From positions 62,001 to 126,000 of the forward strand of contig CAVPBI010000019.1 in the NCBI GenBank assembly GCA_963701735.1: 64,000 nucleotides of DNA, written 5' to 3'. The DNA is from CAWABB01 sp963701735 (lineage in GTDB: Bacteria > Bacteroidota > Ignavibacteria > UBA10030 > UBA6906). Below the pieces are notes generated by a model. That model was not told where the DNA came from. It made no database searches and saw only the letters and a program-made list of their open reading frames with translations. Of the stretch, positions 39,681-48,518 are shown in pieces. Numbering within the stretch: the stretch's first letter is position 1; each line of letters opens with the position of its first letter. The position numbers and the translations under genes are program-made.

Positions 39681-40919
39681 GTGGATCTCTTCGTCAAAAA
39701 TATCGCGCAGCTTGTGACGGTGGCCGCCGGCGGCGGGCGCGTCAAACGAGGGGCGGCGATGAACGACATCGGCCTCATGACCGGTGCAGGCGTTATCGTC
39801 CGTCGTGGGGTGATCGAATGGGTCGGGCCCATGGGGTCCGAGCCGGGCGTGGACGGTCTCCCCGAGTATGACGCTTCCGGCACGGTGGTCATGCCAGGGT
39901 TCGTTGATTCCCACACGCACATGGTGTTCGCCGGCGACCGGGCTGCGGAGTTCGGGATGCGCGTGCGCGGCGCCACGTACCAGGAGATCGCACAGCAGGG
40001 TGGCGGCATTCTCAATACGGTGCGGCAGGTGCGCGCGGCGACGAAGAAGGAGCTGAAGCGCGCGGCCTCGCGGAGACTCGCAGGCATGCTGCGGCACGGG
40101 ACGACGACCGTGGAGATCAAGTCGGGCTATGGCCTCGACCCTTCGTCCGAAGCGAGAATGCTCGAGGCCATCAACGAGCTTGCGAGCGAGGAGATAACCA
40201 CGATCGTTCCGACATTCATCGGCGCACACGCGATTCCGCCCGAGTATGCCGGACGGCAGTCAGACTACGTGGACCTCGTGGTCGGGACGATGATCCCGTA
40301 CGTGGGGGAGAAGAAGCTGGCGCGCTTCTGCGACGTCTTCTGCGACTACGGCTACTTCTCGCTCGACGACACGGCGCGGATTCTTCGCGCGGCCCGGATC
40401 GCGGGGATGGAGCTGAAGCTGCATGCGGACGAGCTTGCGTCACTCGGCGGCGCCCGACTGGCTGCCGAACTCGGCGCCGTGTCCGTCGACCACCTCGAGC
40501 ATATTCCTCCCAGCGACATCGACGCGCTGGCAGCGTCGGACACCGTTGCCACGGTGCTCCCGGGGGTGTCCTTCACCCTGAACCACGGCTACGCGCCCGC
40601 CCGCATGCTGATCGACCGCGGCGTGAGCGTTGCGATCGCGAGCGATTTCAACCCGGGATCCTGCATGTCGTACTCGATGCCTCTGATGATGACAATCGCC
40701 TGCACGCAGATGCGCATGACGCCGGAAGAAGCGATCACTGCATGCACGCTCAATGGTGCGGCGGCGCTGGGCATGTCGGATGCGGTCGGAAGCATCGAGG
40801 TCGGAAAGCGTGCGGACATGATCGTTCTCGATGTCCCCGAGTACAGGCACCTGGCCTATCATTTCGGGACGAATCACGTCCTGCGCACAATCAAGAACGG
40901 AATTCTGCTGGAGTTCTGA
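39681..40919 (+). CDS. hutI: Imidazolonepropionase
   Basis: 412 residues from GTG 39681. Amidohydrolase fold: metal ligands HTH in 'GFVDSHTHMVFAGDRAAEFG', 'EIKSGYGLD', His in 'KLHADELASLGGA', 'DHLEHIP' and Asp in 'VAIASDFNPGSC'. The sequence 'RVRGATYQEIAQQGGGI' is typical of HutI. It opens the imidazolone ring to N-formimino-glutamate, the third step of histidine degradation. Heads the hutI-ftcD-fchA operon. The leader upstream is A/T-richer than its surroundings. Confidence 0.95.
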   Translation: MDLFVKNIAQLVTVAAGGGRVKRGAAMNDIGLMTGAGVIVRRGVIEWVGPMGSEPGVDGLPEYDASGTVVMPGFVDSHTHMVFAGDRAAEFGMRVRGATYQEIAQQGGGILNTVRQVRAATKKELKRAASRRLAGMLRHGTTTVEIKSGYGLDPSSEARMLEAINELASEEITTIVPTFIGAHAIPPEYAGRQSDYVDLVVGTMIPYVGEKKLARFCDVFCDYGYFSLDDTARILRAARIAGMELKLHADELASLGGARLAAELGAVSVDHLEHIPPSDIDALAASDTVATVLPGVSFTLNHGYAPARMLIDRGVSVAIASDFNPGSCMSYSMPLMMTIACTQMRMTPEEAITACTLNGAAALGMSDAVGSIEVGKRADMIVLDVPEYRHLAYHFGTNHVLRTIKNGILLEF

Positions 40920-40927
40920 GGATGCCC

Positions 40928-41950
40928 ATGCGTCAGATCGTCGAATGCGTACCGAATTTCAGCGAGGGCCGCGACCCCGGCGTCATCAAGAGGATTGCGG
41001 AAGCGATTACGGGCGTGCCCGGCGTCAAGTTCCTGAGCGCCGAACCGGACAGAGACTACAACCGCACGGTGGTGACGTTCGTCGGGGAGCCTGAGAACGT
41101 GCTCGAAGCAGCCTTCCGGGCGACGGCCCGCGCAGCGGAGTTGATCGACATGACCCGGCATGCAGGCGAGCATCCCCGTCTCGGCGCGACTGATGTCGTG
41201 CCGTTTGTTCCGGTCGCCGGCGTAACCATGGAGGATTGCGTCCTCCTCGCCCGGAGATACGGAGAGCGCGTCGCCGGCGAGCTCGGGATTCCGGTGTACC
41301 TGTATGAGGAAGCGGCCTCCCGCCCGGAGCGGAAGAACCTCGCGACCATCAGGAAGGGCGAATATGAAGGGCTGCAGGCGAAACTTGCGGACCCCGCCTG
41401 GGTTCCTGATTTCGGCCGGACCGACTTCAACGCCCGGTCCGGGGCCACGGTGACGGGAGCGCGTTCATTTCTGATTGCCTATAACGTGAACCTGAGCACG
41501 GCGGACGTTGCGGTTGCGTCGGAGATCGCCGCCCGCGTGCGCGAGAGTGGACGGGTGAAGAAGGACGACACGGGTGCCGCCGTGCTCGACGCGAACGGGA
41601 ACAAGATCGTCATCCCCGGCACACTCCGGGCGGTGAAGGCGATGGGGGTTCTGCTCGAGGCGCACTCGATCGCACAGGTCTCCATGAACCTGGTGAACTT
41701 CACGGTCACGCCGCCGCACGCGGCATTTGAAGAGGTTGCGGCGCAGGCCCGCAGCCTGGGTGTGCAGGCCACGGGGAGCGAAATCGTAGGGTTGACGCCG
41801 CGCGAAGCCTTGCTGCAAGCCGGACGCCACTATGCCGCGGGCGCATCCAGGTCGGACGAGCAGCTGCTGGATCTGGCCATCGAGCGCCTCGGGCTCAGCC
41901 AGCTGGAACCGTTCGACCGGCGCAAGAAAATCATCGAGTACCAACTCTGA
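40928..41950 (+). CDS. ftcD: Glutamate formimidoyltransferase
   Basis: 340 residues from ATG 40928 (GAGG six bases upstream; the ATG at 40922 abuts the Shine-Dalgarno). Opens MRQIVECVPNFSEGRDPGVI, the hallmark of FTCD formiminotransferase domains, with 'DMTRHAGEHPRLGATDVVPF' (catalytic His region) and 'LVNFTVTPPHAAFEEV'. Transfers the formimino group from N-formiminoglutamate to tetrahydrofolate. In animals it is fused to the cyclodeaminase; here the two are adjacent separate genes. Confidence 0.94.
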   Translation: MRQIVECVPNFSEGRDPGVIKRIAEAITGVPGVKFLSAEPDRDYNRTVVTFVGEPENVLEAAFRATARAAELIDMTRHAGEHPRLGATDVVPFVPVAGVTMEDCVLLARRYGERVAGELGIPVYLYEEAASRPERKNLATIRKGEYEGLQAKLADPAWVPDFGRTDFNARSGATVTGARSFLIAYNVNLSTADVAVASEIAARVRESGRVKKDDTGAAVLDANGNKIVIPGTLRAVKAMGVLLEAHSIAQVSMNLVNFTVTPPHAAFEEVAAQARSLGVQATGSEIVGLTPREALLQAGRHYAAGASRSDEQLLDLAIERLGLSQLEPFDRRKKIIEYQL

Positions 41951-41966
41951 TCGGAGACGATGTCCC

Positions 41967-42599
41967 ATGCCCACCCGGAAAACATTGCCCGCATTTCTCG
42001 ATGAACTCGCATCGTCCTCGCCCGCCCCGGGCGGCGGAAGTGTGGCTGCCCTGGCGGGCGCGCTCGGAGCAGGGCTCACCGCCATGGTGTGCAGCCTGAC
42101 AATCGGAAAGAAGAAGTACGTTGAGGTCGAAGGGGAGATGAAGGCGGTCCTGGCCCAGGCTGAAGGCTTGCGGGCACAGTTCACTGAGCTGATCGATCGC
42201 GATACCGCCGCTTTCAACAAGGTCATGGAAGCGTTCGGACTTCCGAAGGAGACGGAACCCCAGAAGGCGCTGCGGGCAGCCGCCATCCGCGAAGCCACCA
42301 AGGAAGCGACGCTGGTTCCGCTCGAAGTGATGAAGCACTGCATCGACGCGCTCGCGCTGACGCAGCGCGTGGCCGAACAGGGAAACCCGAATGCCATCAC
42401 CGATGTGGGGACCAGCGCGTTGATGCTGCATGCCGCGTGTTCTGCGGCCGCGCTGAACGTCAGGGTCAATCTGAAGTCGCTTCAGGATCCCGAATTCGTG
42501 GGCTGGAAGACGGACGAGGTGGATTCGATCCTGAAGACAAGCGCGATGATGCTCGAAGAGATTCAGTCGGCCGTTGATGCGAGGCTGACCGCGTCCTGA
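41967..42599 (+). CDS. fchA: Formimidoyltetrahydrofolate cyclodeaminase
   Basis: 210 residues, all-helical FTCD_C family: 'LPAFLDELASSSPAPGGGSV', 'ALAGALGAGLTAMVCSLT', 'DRDTAAFNKVMEAFGLPKET' and 'DVGTSALMLHAACSAAALNV'. Releases ammonia from 5-formimino-THF to give 5,10-methenyl-THF, so histidine carbon enters the folate pool. Starts 16 nt after ftcD. Ends 20 nt before the convergent rsmE; no terminator hairpin is visible there. Confidence 0.93.
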   Translation: MPTRKTLPAFLDELASSSPAPGGGSVAALAGALGAGLTAMVCSLTIGKKKYVEVEGEMKAVLAQAEGLRAQFTELIDRDTAAFNKVMEAFGLPKETEPQKALRAAAIREATKEATLVPLEVMKHCIDALALTQRVAEQGNPNAITDVGTSALMLHAACSAAALNVRVNLKSLQDPEFVGWKTDEVDSILKTSAMMLEEIQSAVDARLTAS

Positions 42600-42619
42600 C
42601 GACCCGGGGTCCCGGCGCC

Positions 42620-43330
42620 TCAGGACAACGCGAGCATGACGGCGGCGAGTGCCGTCACGGCCGCCGTCTCCGCCCGGAGCCGGCGGTCTCCCAGCCGGAC
42701 CGGCGTACACCCGGCTGCAGACGCGAGCGCGATCTCCTCCTCCGTAAATCCCCCCTCGGGTCCGATGCAGATCACGATGGCCCGTCCGGCGCAGCCCGAC
42801 AATGCTGCGCTCAACGGCAGCGATGCCCGTTCGTGGGGGATGAGCTTCAGCGCGTCCGGCGGTGCCTTCCCGAGAAAGACTCCGAAGTCCGCGGGCGCTT
42901 CGATCGCGGGGAGCACACATCGCCCGCACTGTTTCATCGCCGCCAGCGCGATTCCCGACCAGCGGTCCACTTTTGCGGCCGACCTGATGGCTCGTGCCGT
43001 GCGCAGCGGCACGATCTTCGCTGCGCCGAGCTCTGTCGCCTTCTCGACGACCACATCAAAGCGGCCGGGGTTTTTCAGCAGCGCAGGGGCGAGCGTCACC
43101 GACACCGCGAGCTCGTTCCTCCGGGGATGCCGCCCTTCGATGGCACACCGCACATCGTGCCGGGAGACGGACGAGATCACCGCGTCGTATGCCATACCGG
43201 CGCCGTCAACGACGGCAATACGATCCCCCGGCGCGGCCCGCAACACCCGCACCAGATGGCGGTGCTCGTCACCCACCAGGGTCAGCGTGCCGGCCTCGAC
43301 ACGCACAGGGTCGACGTAGAACGTTTCCAT
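42620..43330 (-). CDS. rsmE: 16S rRNA m3U1498 methyltransferase
   Basis: 236 residues, SPOUT fold: 'LTLVGDEHRHLVRVLRAAPG' N-terminal PUA-like domain, 'DVVVEKATELGAAKIVPLRT' and the knot 'AIVICIGPEGGFTEEEIALA' with 'GDRRLRAETAAVTALA'. It methylates U1498 of 16S rRNA with S-adenosylmethionine. Length is normal. The last gene of the long minus-strand block, 105 nt after the Omp85 gene; I see a TATACA hexamer upstream (around 43378) but no matching -35. Confidence 0.95.
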   Translation of the reverse strand: METFYVDPVRVEAGTLTLVGDEHRHLVRVLRAAPGDRIAVVDGAGMAYDAVISSVSRHDVRCAIEGRHPRRNELAVSVTLAPALLKNPGRFDVVVEKATELGAAKIVPLRTARAIRSAAKVDRWSGIALAAMKQCGRCVLPAIEAPADFGVFLGKAPPDALKLIPHERASLPLSAALSGCAGRAIVICIGPEGGFTEEEIALASAAGCTPVRLGDRRLRAETAAVTALAAVMLALS

Positions 43331-43435
43331 GCCTAGTGCCGTTCCATCAGAATCCCTGAACGGGCCCGGCCATCGTGTATAGTTGGAACGCGCACTGCGC
43401 TCCTTGTCGTGTAAAGTCAGATAATTGGCGGAGCA

Positions 43436-44743
43436 CTAGATCGCCTTGCGCAGATCGAAAATGAACTCTCCCTGCCCCCGGTCATTGAAGGCGTAGCTGA
43501 CACGAACCATGAGGGAGTACGGGAGGATGAGGTCCAGGCCGGCTCCGTATCCTGAGCGAAACGAGCTGAACGTCATCGATTCTCCTCGCACCCACGTCGT
43601 TCCCACATCACCGAACACTGTCAGGCCGAGACCGATGCGCCAGAACGCAAACTCCTTCGGGATGGGAAGGCCCTTCAGCTGCACGACCGTCGGGGACACG
43701 ATCGGGATGCGGAATTCGGCGGATGTGAGGGCAACGTTCTCGCCCTCGAACACATCGCCGAAATATCCCCGGACGCGCTCCGCATATCCGAGGTATGCCA
43801 GGCCGTACAGGGGCACCTCGCCGCCAAAGACCAGCGAGCCGTACGCGCGCGCGACAAACGTGACGTCAAAGAAGATCGGCTCGTACCGGCGCAGGTCGAC
43901 TCCGGCCCTCCCGTAGTTGACGTGCCCCTCTCCGAATCCCATCTTCATAAGGGAAAGGTCGGTGAAGGCTCCCCTGGAGGCGTACTCCGCCAGATCCCTC
44001 GTGTCGACCGTGTACTGCATCCCGAGCGTCAGGAAATGGTCGTGCCCGTCGGGCGACTGGGTGCGCCCTTCCTTGTATTCCGAAACGACGACGCTGGAGT
44101 ACCCCAATCGGAGGCCGAGACGCTCCTCGAGGTTGAATCGCTTGCCAAAGGTGCCGAACGCGTCGTAGTGATTCTCGTCGAAGTTCCCGGCCGCGGCCGA
44201 CGTTACGCTGCGGTTCCGGATGCGGGCATACGAGAGTGAGAACCCGAGATAGAAGCGGTGTTCGTGGTCGAAGAGCGGATCGAGGTACGACAGCGCGAAC
44301 GCGGGGTCGTAGCCGAAGGCGAGGGAGAGGTAGAGCTTCTGGTTCCGTCCGCGGAGGTTGTTGTGGAGAAATCCCGCGCCGTAGTAGATCTTCTTCGGGT
44401 CGCCGTCACGGAAGCCGAGGATCAGGTGCGGGATGATATGCCAGCGCTCACGCACGATGACGTAGAGCGTCCGGGGCACGTTGACCGAGTCAAACTGCAG
44501 ATCGACGCTCGTGAACAGTCCGAGGCTGTAAATGCGGTCGCGGTCGTAGGCCAGCTGGGCCGGCGACACCGGCGAACCCCGGCCCAGGCTCATCTCGTCG
44601 AGAATGACGTATGCCTCGGTCTTCTCGTTCCCGACGACGAGGACGGTGTCGATCGCGGGAACGCCGGGGATGCTCTGGGAGAAGGAAGGGCTGAAGAGCA
44701 ACAAGACAGCCGCCGCTGCCGCGGCAAGGCGCATCGTCGTCAT
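43436..44743 (-). CDS. Omp85/BamA-superfamily outer-membrane protein
   Basis: 435 residues from ATG 44743, with signal peptide 'RLAAAAAAVLLLFSPSFS'. One POTRA-like domain (about residues 25-95: 'VLVVGNEKTEAYVILDEMSL', 'YDRDRIYSLGLFTSVDLQF') precedes a 16-strand-type barrel. The Omp85 lid motif is recognisable as 'AYLGYAERVRGYFGDVFEG' and the C-terminus is 'FNDRGQGEFIFDLRKAI'. Far shorter than BamA (one POTRA instead of five), so it is a TamA/BamL-like or 'surface antigen D15' protein of unknown substrate. Starts 44 nt after rnc, likely co-transcribed with the fatty-acid cluster. Confidence 0.82.
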   Translation of the reverse strand: MTTMRLAAAAAAVLLLFSPSFSQSIPGVPAIDTVLVVGNEKTEAYVILDEMSLGRGSPVSPAQLAYDRDRIYSLGLFTSVDLQFDSVNVPRTLYVIVRERWHIIPHLILGFRDGDPKKIYYGAGFLHNNLRGRNQKLYLSLAFGYDPAFALSYLDPLFDHEHRFYLGFSLSYARIRNRSVTSAAAGNFDENHYDAFGTFGKRFNLEERLGLRLGYSSVVVSEYKEGRTQSPDGHDHFLTLGMQYTVDTRDLAEYASRGAFTDLSLMKMGFGEGHVNYGRAGVDLRRYEPIFFDVTFVARAYGSLVFGGEVPLYGLAYLGYAERVRGYFGDVFEGENVALTSAEFRIPIVSPTVVQLKGLPIPKEFAFWRIGLGLTVFGDVGTTWVRGESMTFSSFRSGYGAGLDLILPYSLMVRVSYAFNDRGQGEFIFDLRKAI

Positions 44744-44786
44744 CGGGCGATGCGCCGGTGATCGGTCAGAACGGGGGATGTCATTC

Positions 44787-45557
44787 TTATGCCAGGCTCC
44801 TGAGGGCCTCGGCGGCCGCCGCCTGCTCGGCCTCCTTCTTGTTCTTTCCAACCCCTGTGCCCAGGCGCTCGTTGTTCACGATGACGTCCACGACGAACGT
44901 GCGGTCGTGGTCGGGGCCTTCCTCCCGGGAAATCGTGTAGCGCGGGGTTCCCAACCCTTTGGCCTGAACGTACTCGAGGAGCATGCTCTTGTAGTTGTCG
45001 TCGTCGGTGGCGACCGATCCGGCGCGCAGGGCGCTGATGACCTGCCGCTCGATGAACGCGCGGGCCGCACCGTATCCGCCGTCGAGATAGATGGCGGCGA
45101 TGACCGCCTCGAACGTGTCAGCCAGGATCGTCTGGATCCCTTTGCCGACCGACTGGGCCGCGCTGTGGCTCATCCGGACAGACCGTGCAAGGTCGATCGA
45201 GTCTGCGTATGCCGTGAGGGCGCGCTTGTTCACGAGGCGGGACCGGATCTTGGTGAGTTCTCCCTCGTGGGCGCCGGGGAAGTGTGCGTAGAGGTACTCT
45301 GCGACGACAAGGTTGAGGACCGCGTCGCCCAGAAACTCCATGCGCTCGTTAGAGAGCGAAGTGTCCTGAGCCTGCTGGTGGAACGATCGGTGGAGCAGAG
45401 CCTGGTGAAGCAGGTCGGGGTTGCGGAAGGTGTAGCCGATGCAGCGCTCAGCCAGCTGGAGATGGCCGCCGGATGCGTCGGCCACACGCCGACCGTCGTC
45501 CGGGGCACCTGCGGGCTTTCTGAACAGCTGGGTCAGGAAGCGAGCCAGCCAGCTCAT
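44787..45557 (-). CDS. rnc: Ribonuclease III
   Basis: 256 residues. The catalytic signature 'NERMEFLGDAVLNLVVAEYL', the second acidic cluster 'ADTFEAVIAAIYLDGG' and a C-terminal dsRNA-binding domain ('YKSMLLEYVQAKGLGTPRY', 'NKKEAEQAAAAEAL') are all present. It has an N-terminal extension of about 30 residues compared with E. coli. It processes rRNA precursors and structured mRNAs. Position after fabF is conserved in many bacteria, including Bacteroidota. Confidence 0.95.
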   Translation of the reverse strand: MSWLARFLTQLFRKPAGAPDDGRRVADASGGHLQLAERCIGYTFRNPDLLHQALLHRSFHQQAQDTSLSNERMEFLGDAVLNLVVAEYLYAHFPGAHEGELTKIRSRLVNKRALTAYADSIDLARSVRMSHSAAQSVGKGIQTILADTFEAVIAAIYLDGGYGAARAFIERQVISALRAGSVATDDDNYKSMLLEYVQAKGLGTPRYTISREEGPDHDRTFVVDVIVNNERLGTGVGKNKKEAEQAAAAEALRSLA

Positions 45558-45563
45558 ACACGA

Positions 45564-46814
45564 TCATTCGCCCATAAATTTCTTGAAGAGCAACGACGCG
45601 TTGTGACCCCCGAATCCGAACGTGTTGCTCAGCGCATACCGGATGGTGCGGCGAACCGGCGCGTTGGGTGCATAGCTGAGATCGCACCCCGGATCGGGGA
45701 ACTCATAATTGATGGTGGGGGGGGCGATGTCGTTTACGCACGCCAGAATCGATGCGATCGCTTCAACGCCGCCCGCGGCCCCGAGAAGGTGGCCGGTCAT
45801 CGACTTCGTGGAGCTCACCACGACCTTGTGCGCATGGTCGCCGAAAACGGTCTTGATGGCCTGCGTCTCGCTGATATCGTTCAGCGGCGTTGACGTGCCG
45901 TGGGCATTGATGTAGTCCACGGCCTCAGGTGCGATGCCTCCATCCTTCAGCGCGCGGCGCATGGAGCGGACGGCGCCCTCGCCGCCTTCCGGTGGGGCCG
46001 TGATGTGGTGAGCATCCGCGGTGAACCCGATACCAACGAGCTCCGCGTAGATCCTGGCACCCCGTGCCTTCGCAAACTCCAGCTCCTCCAGGACCAGCGT
46101 CCCGCTGCCTTCTCCCATGACGAAGCCGTCGCGCTGTACATCGAACGGCCTGCTGGCCTTCTCCGGAGCGTCGTTCCTGGTGGAGAGGGCCTTCATGGAG
46201 TTGAAGCCGCCGAGGCCCATCGGCGTGATCGGGGCTTCCGATCCGCCGCAGACCATTGCGTCCGCGTCTCCGTACTGAATGCAGCGGAACGCATCCCCGA
46301 TCGCATGCGAAGCCGTCGCACAGGCCGAGACCGTGGCGTAATTCGGCCCCTTGAACCCGTACTTGATCGAGATATTCCCGGCGGCAATGTCCGGAATCAG
46401 CATGGGGATAAAGAACGGGCTGATCCGCCGCGGTCCACCCCCCATGTAGTTCTGGAACTGTGTATCGTACGTCATCATCCCGCCTATCCCGGACCCGTAC
46501 ACGACCCCGATGCGGTCGGGGTCCGTCTCCCTGGACGAGAGGCCGGCGTCGGCGACTGCCATGTCCGACGATACGGTCGCATACTGGGCGAACGGATCCG
46601 ACCTCTGGGCCGATTTCCGGTCCATATAGTCGGTGGCCTTGAACCCCTTCAGTTCACAGGCAAAGTGAGTGTCGTACAGAGCGGTGTCGAAGTACGTGAC
46701 CGGCCCCGCACCGCTTTTCCCTGCAAGCAGGTTCGTCCAGAACTCGGCAGTGGTGAGCCCGATAGGGGTCAGCGCACCGAGTCCGGTCACAACGACTCTC
46801 CGTTTGTTGCTCAT
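45564..46814 (-). CDS. fabF: 3-oxoacyl-[acyl-carrier-protein] synthase II
   Basis: 416 residues, usual KASII length. Catalytic Cys in 'TVSACATASHAIGDAF', His in 'NAHGTSTPLNDISE' and His in 'STKSMTGHLLGAAGG'; opening 'RRVVVTGLGALTPIG'. Condenses malonyl-ACP with acyl-ACP in fatty-acid elongation in the cytosol. GGAG 7 nt before the start; 57 nt after acpP and 6 nt before rnc. Confidence 0.97.
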   Translation of the reverse strand: MSNKRRVVVTGLGALTPIGLTTAEFWTNLLAGKSGAGPVTYFDTALYDTHFACELKGFKATDYMDRKSAQRSDPFAQYATVSSDMAVADAGLSSRETDPDRIGVVYGSGIGGMMTYDTQFQNYMGGGPRRISPFFIPMLIPDIAAGNISIKYGFKGPNYATVSACATASHAIGDAFRCIQYGDADAMVCGGSEAPITPMGLGGFNSMKALSTRNDAPEKASRPFDVQRDGFVMGEGSGTLVLEELEFAKARGARIYAELVGIGFTADAHHITAPPEGGEGAVRSMRRALKDGGIAPEAVDYINAHGTSTPLNDISETQAIKTVFGDHAHKVVVSSTKSMTGHLLGAAGGVEAIASILACVNDIAPPTINYEFPDPGCDLSYAPNAPVRRTIRYALSNTFGFGGHNASLLFKKFMGE

Positions 46815-46870
46815 CGCGCTCCTGTGTTCCGGCTGGGAGAAGGTAGTTCGCCCGAGATACCGTCAGCCGT

Positions 46871-47107
46871 TCAGGCCGACTTGCCCTTGATATACCTTAC
46901 GGCATCGCCGACGGTGCCGATCTTCTCGGCATCTTCGTCGGGGATCTGCAGATTGAATGCCTTCTCGAATTCCATCACAAGCTCGACGGTATCCAGAGAA
47001 TCGGCCCCAAGGTCGTTGGTGAAGGAAGCTTCTGTGGTGATCTGGCTTTCCTCGACCCCCAGCTTGTTCATGATGATTTCTTTCACCTTCGCCTCAATAT
47101 CGGCCAT
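46871..47107 (-). CDS. acpP: Acyl carrier protein
   Basis: 78 residues from ATG 47107 (CAGGAGGT upstream). The 4'-phosphopantetheine site is Ser37 in 'DLGADSLDTVELVMEFE'. Strongly acidic, as expected. Carries growing acyl chains between the Fab enzymes encoded on both sides. Confidence 0.97.
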   Translation of the reverse strand: MADIEAKVKEIIMNKLGVEESQITTEASFTNDLGADSLDTVELVMEFEKAFNLQIPDEDAEKIGTVGDAVRYIKGKSA

Positions 47108-47173
47108 TGCAGTAACCTCCTGTTGGTGGGTTGATGAGTTGTCGTAAGCTCGCAAATTCAGCGCAGGGTACCA

Positions 47174-47920
47174 CTACATGGTCATGCCGCCGTCAACGCG
47201 CACGGTCTGCCCGGTCACGTAATCCGAGTCCTTGGAAGCCAGGAATCTGACAACGGAAGCCACGTCTTCGGGGCGGGCGGTCCGCTTCAGGGGAATCATG
47301 TCGGTGAGGGCTTTCTTCTGCTCGGGGGTGAGAACCCCGGTCATATCTGTGTCTACATAGCCCGGAGCGACAACATTGACCTGAATATTGCGAGAACCAA
47401 GCTCTTTTGCAACAGATTTGGTGAACCCGATGATCCCGGCCTTGGATGCGGCGTAGTTTGTCTGGCCGGCGTTCCCCGTAATGCCCACAATCGATGAAAT
47501 ATTGATGATTTTTCCGGCACGCTGGGATATCATGGGCTTGATGGCCGCCTTCGTGAAATTGAACACGCCTTTCAGATTCGTCCCGATGACGCTGTCCCAG
47601 TCCTCTTCCGTCATTCTCAGAAGCAGCGTGTCCTTGGTGATCCCCGCGTTGTTCACCAGGATATCCAGCCGCCCGAACTGGGCGAGGACGGCATCAACCA
47701 CGGCCGCCGCCTCCTTGAACGAGGTGGCATCGGATTGAAACCCGAGGACCGTGAACCCTCGCCCCGTGAGCTCGTCCCTGAACGCCTCCGCGGCGCCGGC
47801 CGAGGACCGGTAGGTGAAAGCGACGCGCGCCCCCGCCTCGGATAGCGCCTGGACAATGGCCTTTCCGATCCCGCGGGAGCCGCCGGTGACAATGGCGACC
47901 TTTCCCTCAAGAATGCCCAT
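47174..47920 (-). CDS. fabG: 3-oxoacyl-[acyl-carrier-protein] reductase
   Basis: 248 residues, short-chain dehydrogenase. NADPH-binding 'VTGGSRGIGKAIVQALSEAG', 'LVNNAGITKDTLLLRM', catalytic Ser in 'NISSIVGITGNAGQTNYAAS' with Tyr-x3-Lys, and C-terminal 'VTGQTVRVDGGMTM'. Reduces 3-ketoacyl-ACP in the elongation cycle. Its start overlaps the end of the DUF3109 gene by 14 nt. Confidence 0.97.
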   Translation of the reverse strand: MGILEGKVAIVTGGSRGIGKAIVQALSEAGARVAFTYRSSAGAAEAFRDELTGRGFTVLGFQSDATSFKEAAAVVDAVLAQFGRLDILVNNAGITKDTLLLRMTEEDWDSVIGTNLKGVFNFTKAAIKPMISQRAGKIINISSIVGITGNAGQTNYAASKAGIIGFTKSVAKELGSRNIQVNVVAPGYVDTDMTGVLTPEQKKALTDMIPLKRTARPEDVASVVRFLASKDSDYVTGQTVRVDGGMTM

Positions 47921-48518
47921 GTTTGCTCTCTCCCTGTGGGCTCTGATGCGAGGTGTAGTGGCTTTCCAGCATCCCGTACCCGTCGGCGCCGAGCAGGTGG
48001 ATCAGCTCGTCCTTGCACGCGCGGAAGACGGGCATATGGAATTCGTCGGTGACCGTGCAGCATGGCTGCTCTTCCTGCAGCATGGGATCGAAGCTCACGA
48101 CCCCTTCGGAAATCTCGATGGGGTAGAGGATGCAGTAGAGCGGCTTCAGCGCCCACCTTCCCATGCCCTCTTCCGTCGTCGCCAGCTGAATCGCGCAGCG
48201 GCCGTATTTGTCGAGGAAGGCACACTTCTCGTTGTGGACAGCCGTGCCCACGCACCGTCCCGACGCGAAATCGGGATCGGCTTCTTCCCCGGCGTCGAAC
48301 CACAGTGCGGGATCGTGCACCTGGGTCTCGTCCATGTATCGCGCAATCATGTCCGCGTGCCTGAGGATGGCGTCACGCTCCGCGATATCTGCGCAGACCC
48401 CTCCGGAGCAGCACGTTGAGGTGCAACTGCACGGGCCGGAACCCTCCGGATAACCGGTCGTGAACAGCTCGTCTCCGATTGCGAGCCCCTTGACGCGGAT
48501 GGGAGCTGTGGCGCTCAT
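47907..48518 (-). CDS. DUF3109 family cysteine-rich protein
   Basis: 203 residues with many cysteines: 'GPCSCTSTCCSGGVCADIAE', 'GRCVGTAVHNEKCAFLDKYG', 'CAIQ', 'PLYCILYPIEI' and 'QEEQPCCT'. This matches the DUF3109/YkgJ-like group, thought to bind an Fe-S cluster or zinc. Unusually it is inserted between fabD and fabG: its ATG overlaps the fabD stop (ATGA) and its tail overlaps fabG, so it is expressed in step with fatty-acid synthesis. Role unknown; a maturation or redox function is only a guess. Confidence 0.82.
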   Translation of the reverse strand: MSATAPIRVKGLAIGDELFTTGYPEGSGPCSCTSTCCSGGVCADIAERDAILRHADMIARYMDETQVHDPALWFDAGEEADPDFASGRCVGTAVHNEKCAFLDKYGRCAIQLATTEEGMGRWALKPLYCILYPIEISEGVVSFDPMLQEEQPCCTVTDEFHMPVFRACKDELIHLLGADGYGMLESHYTSHQSPQGESKHGHS

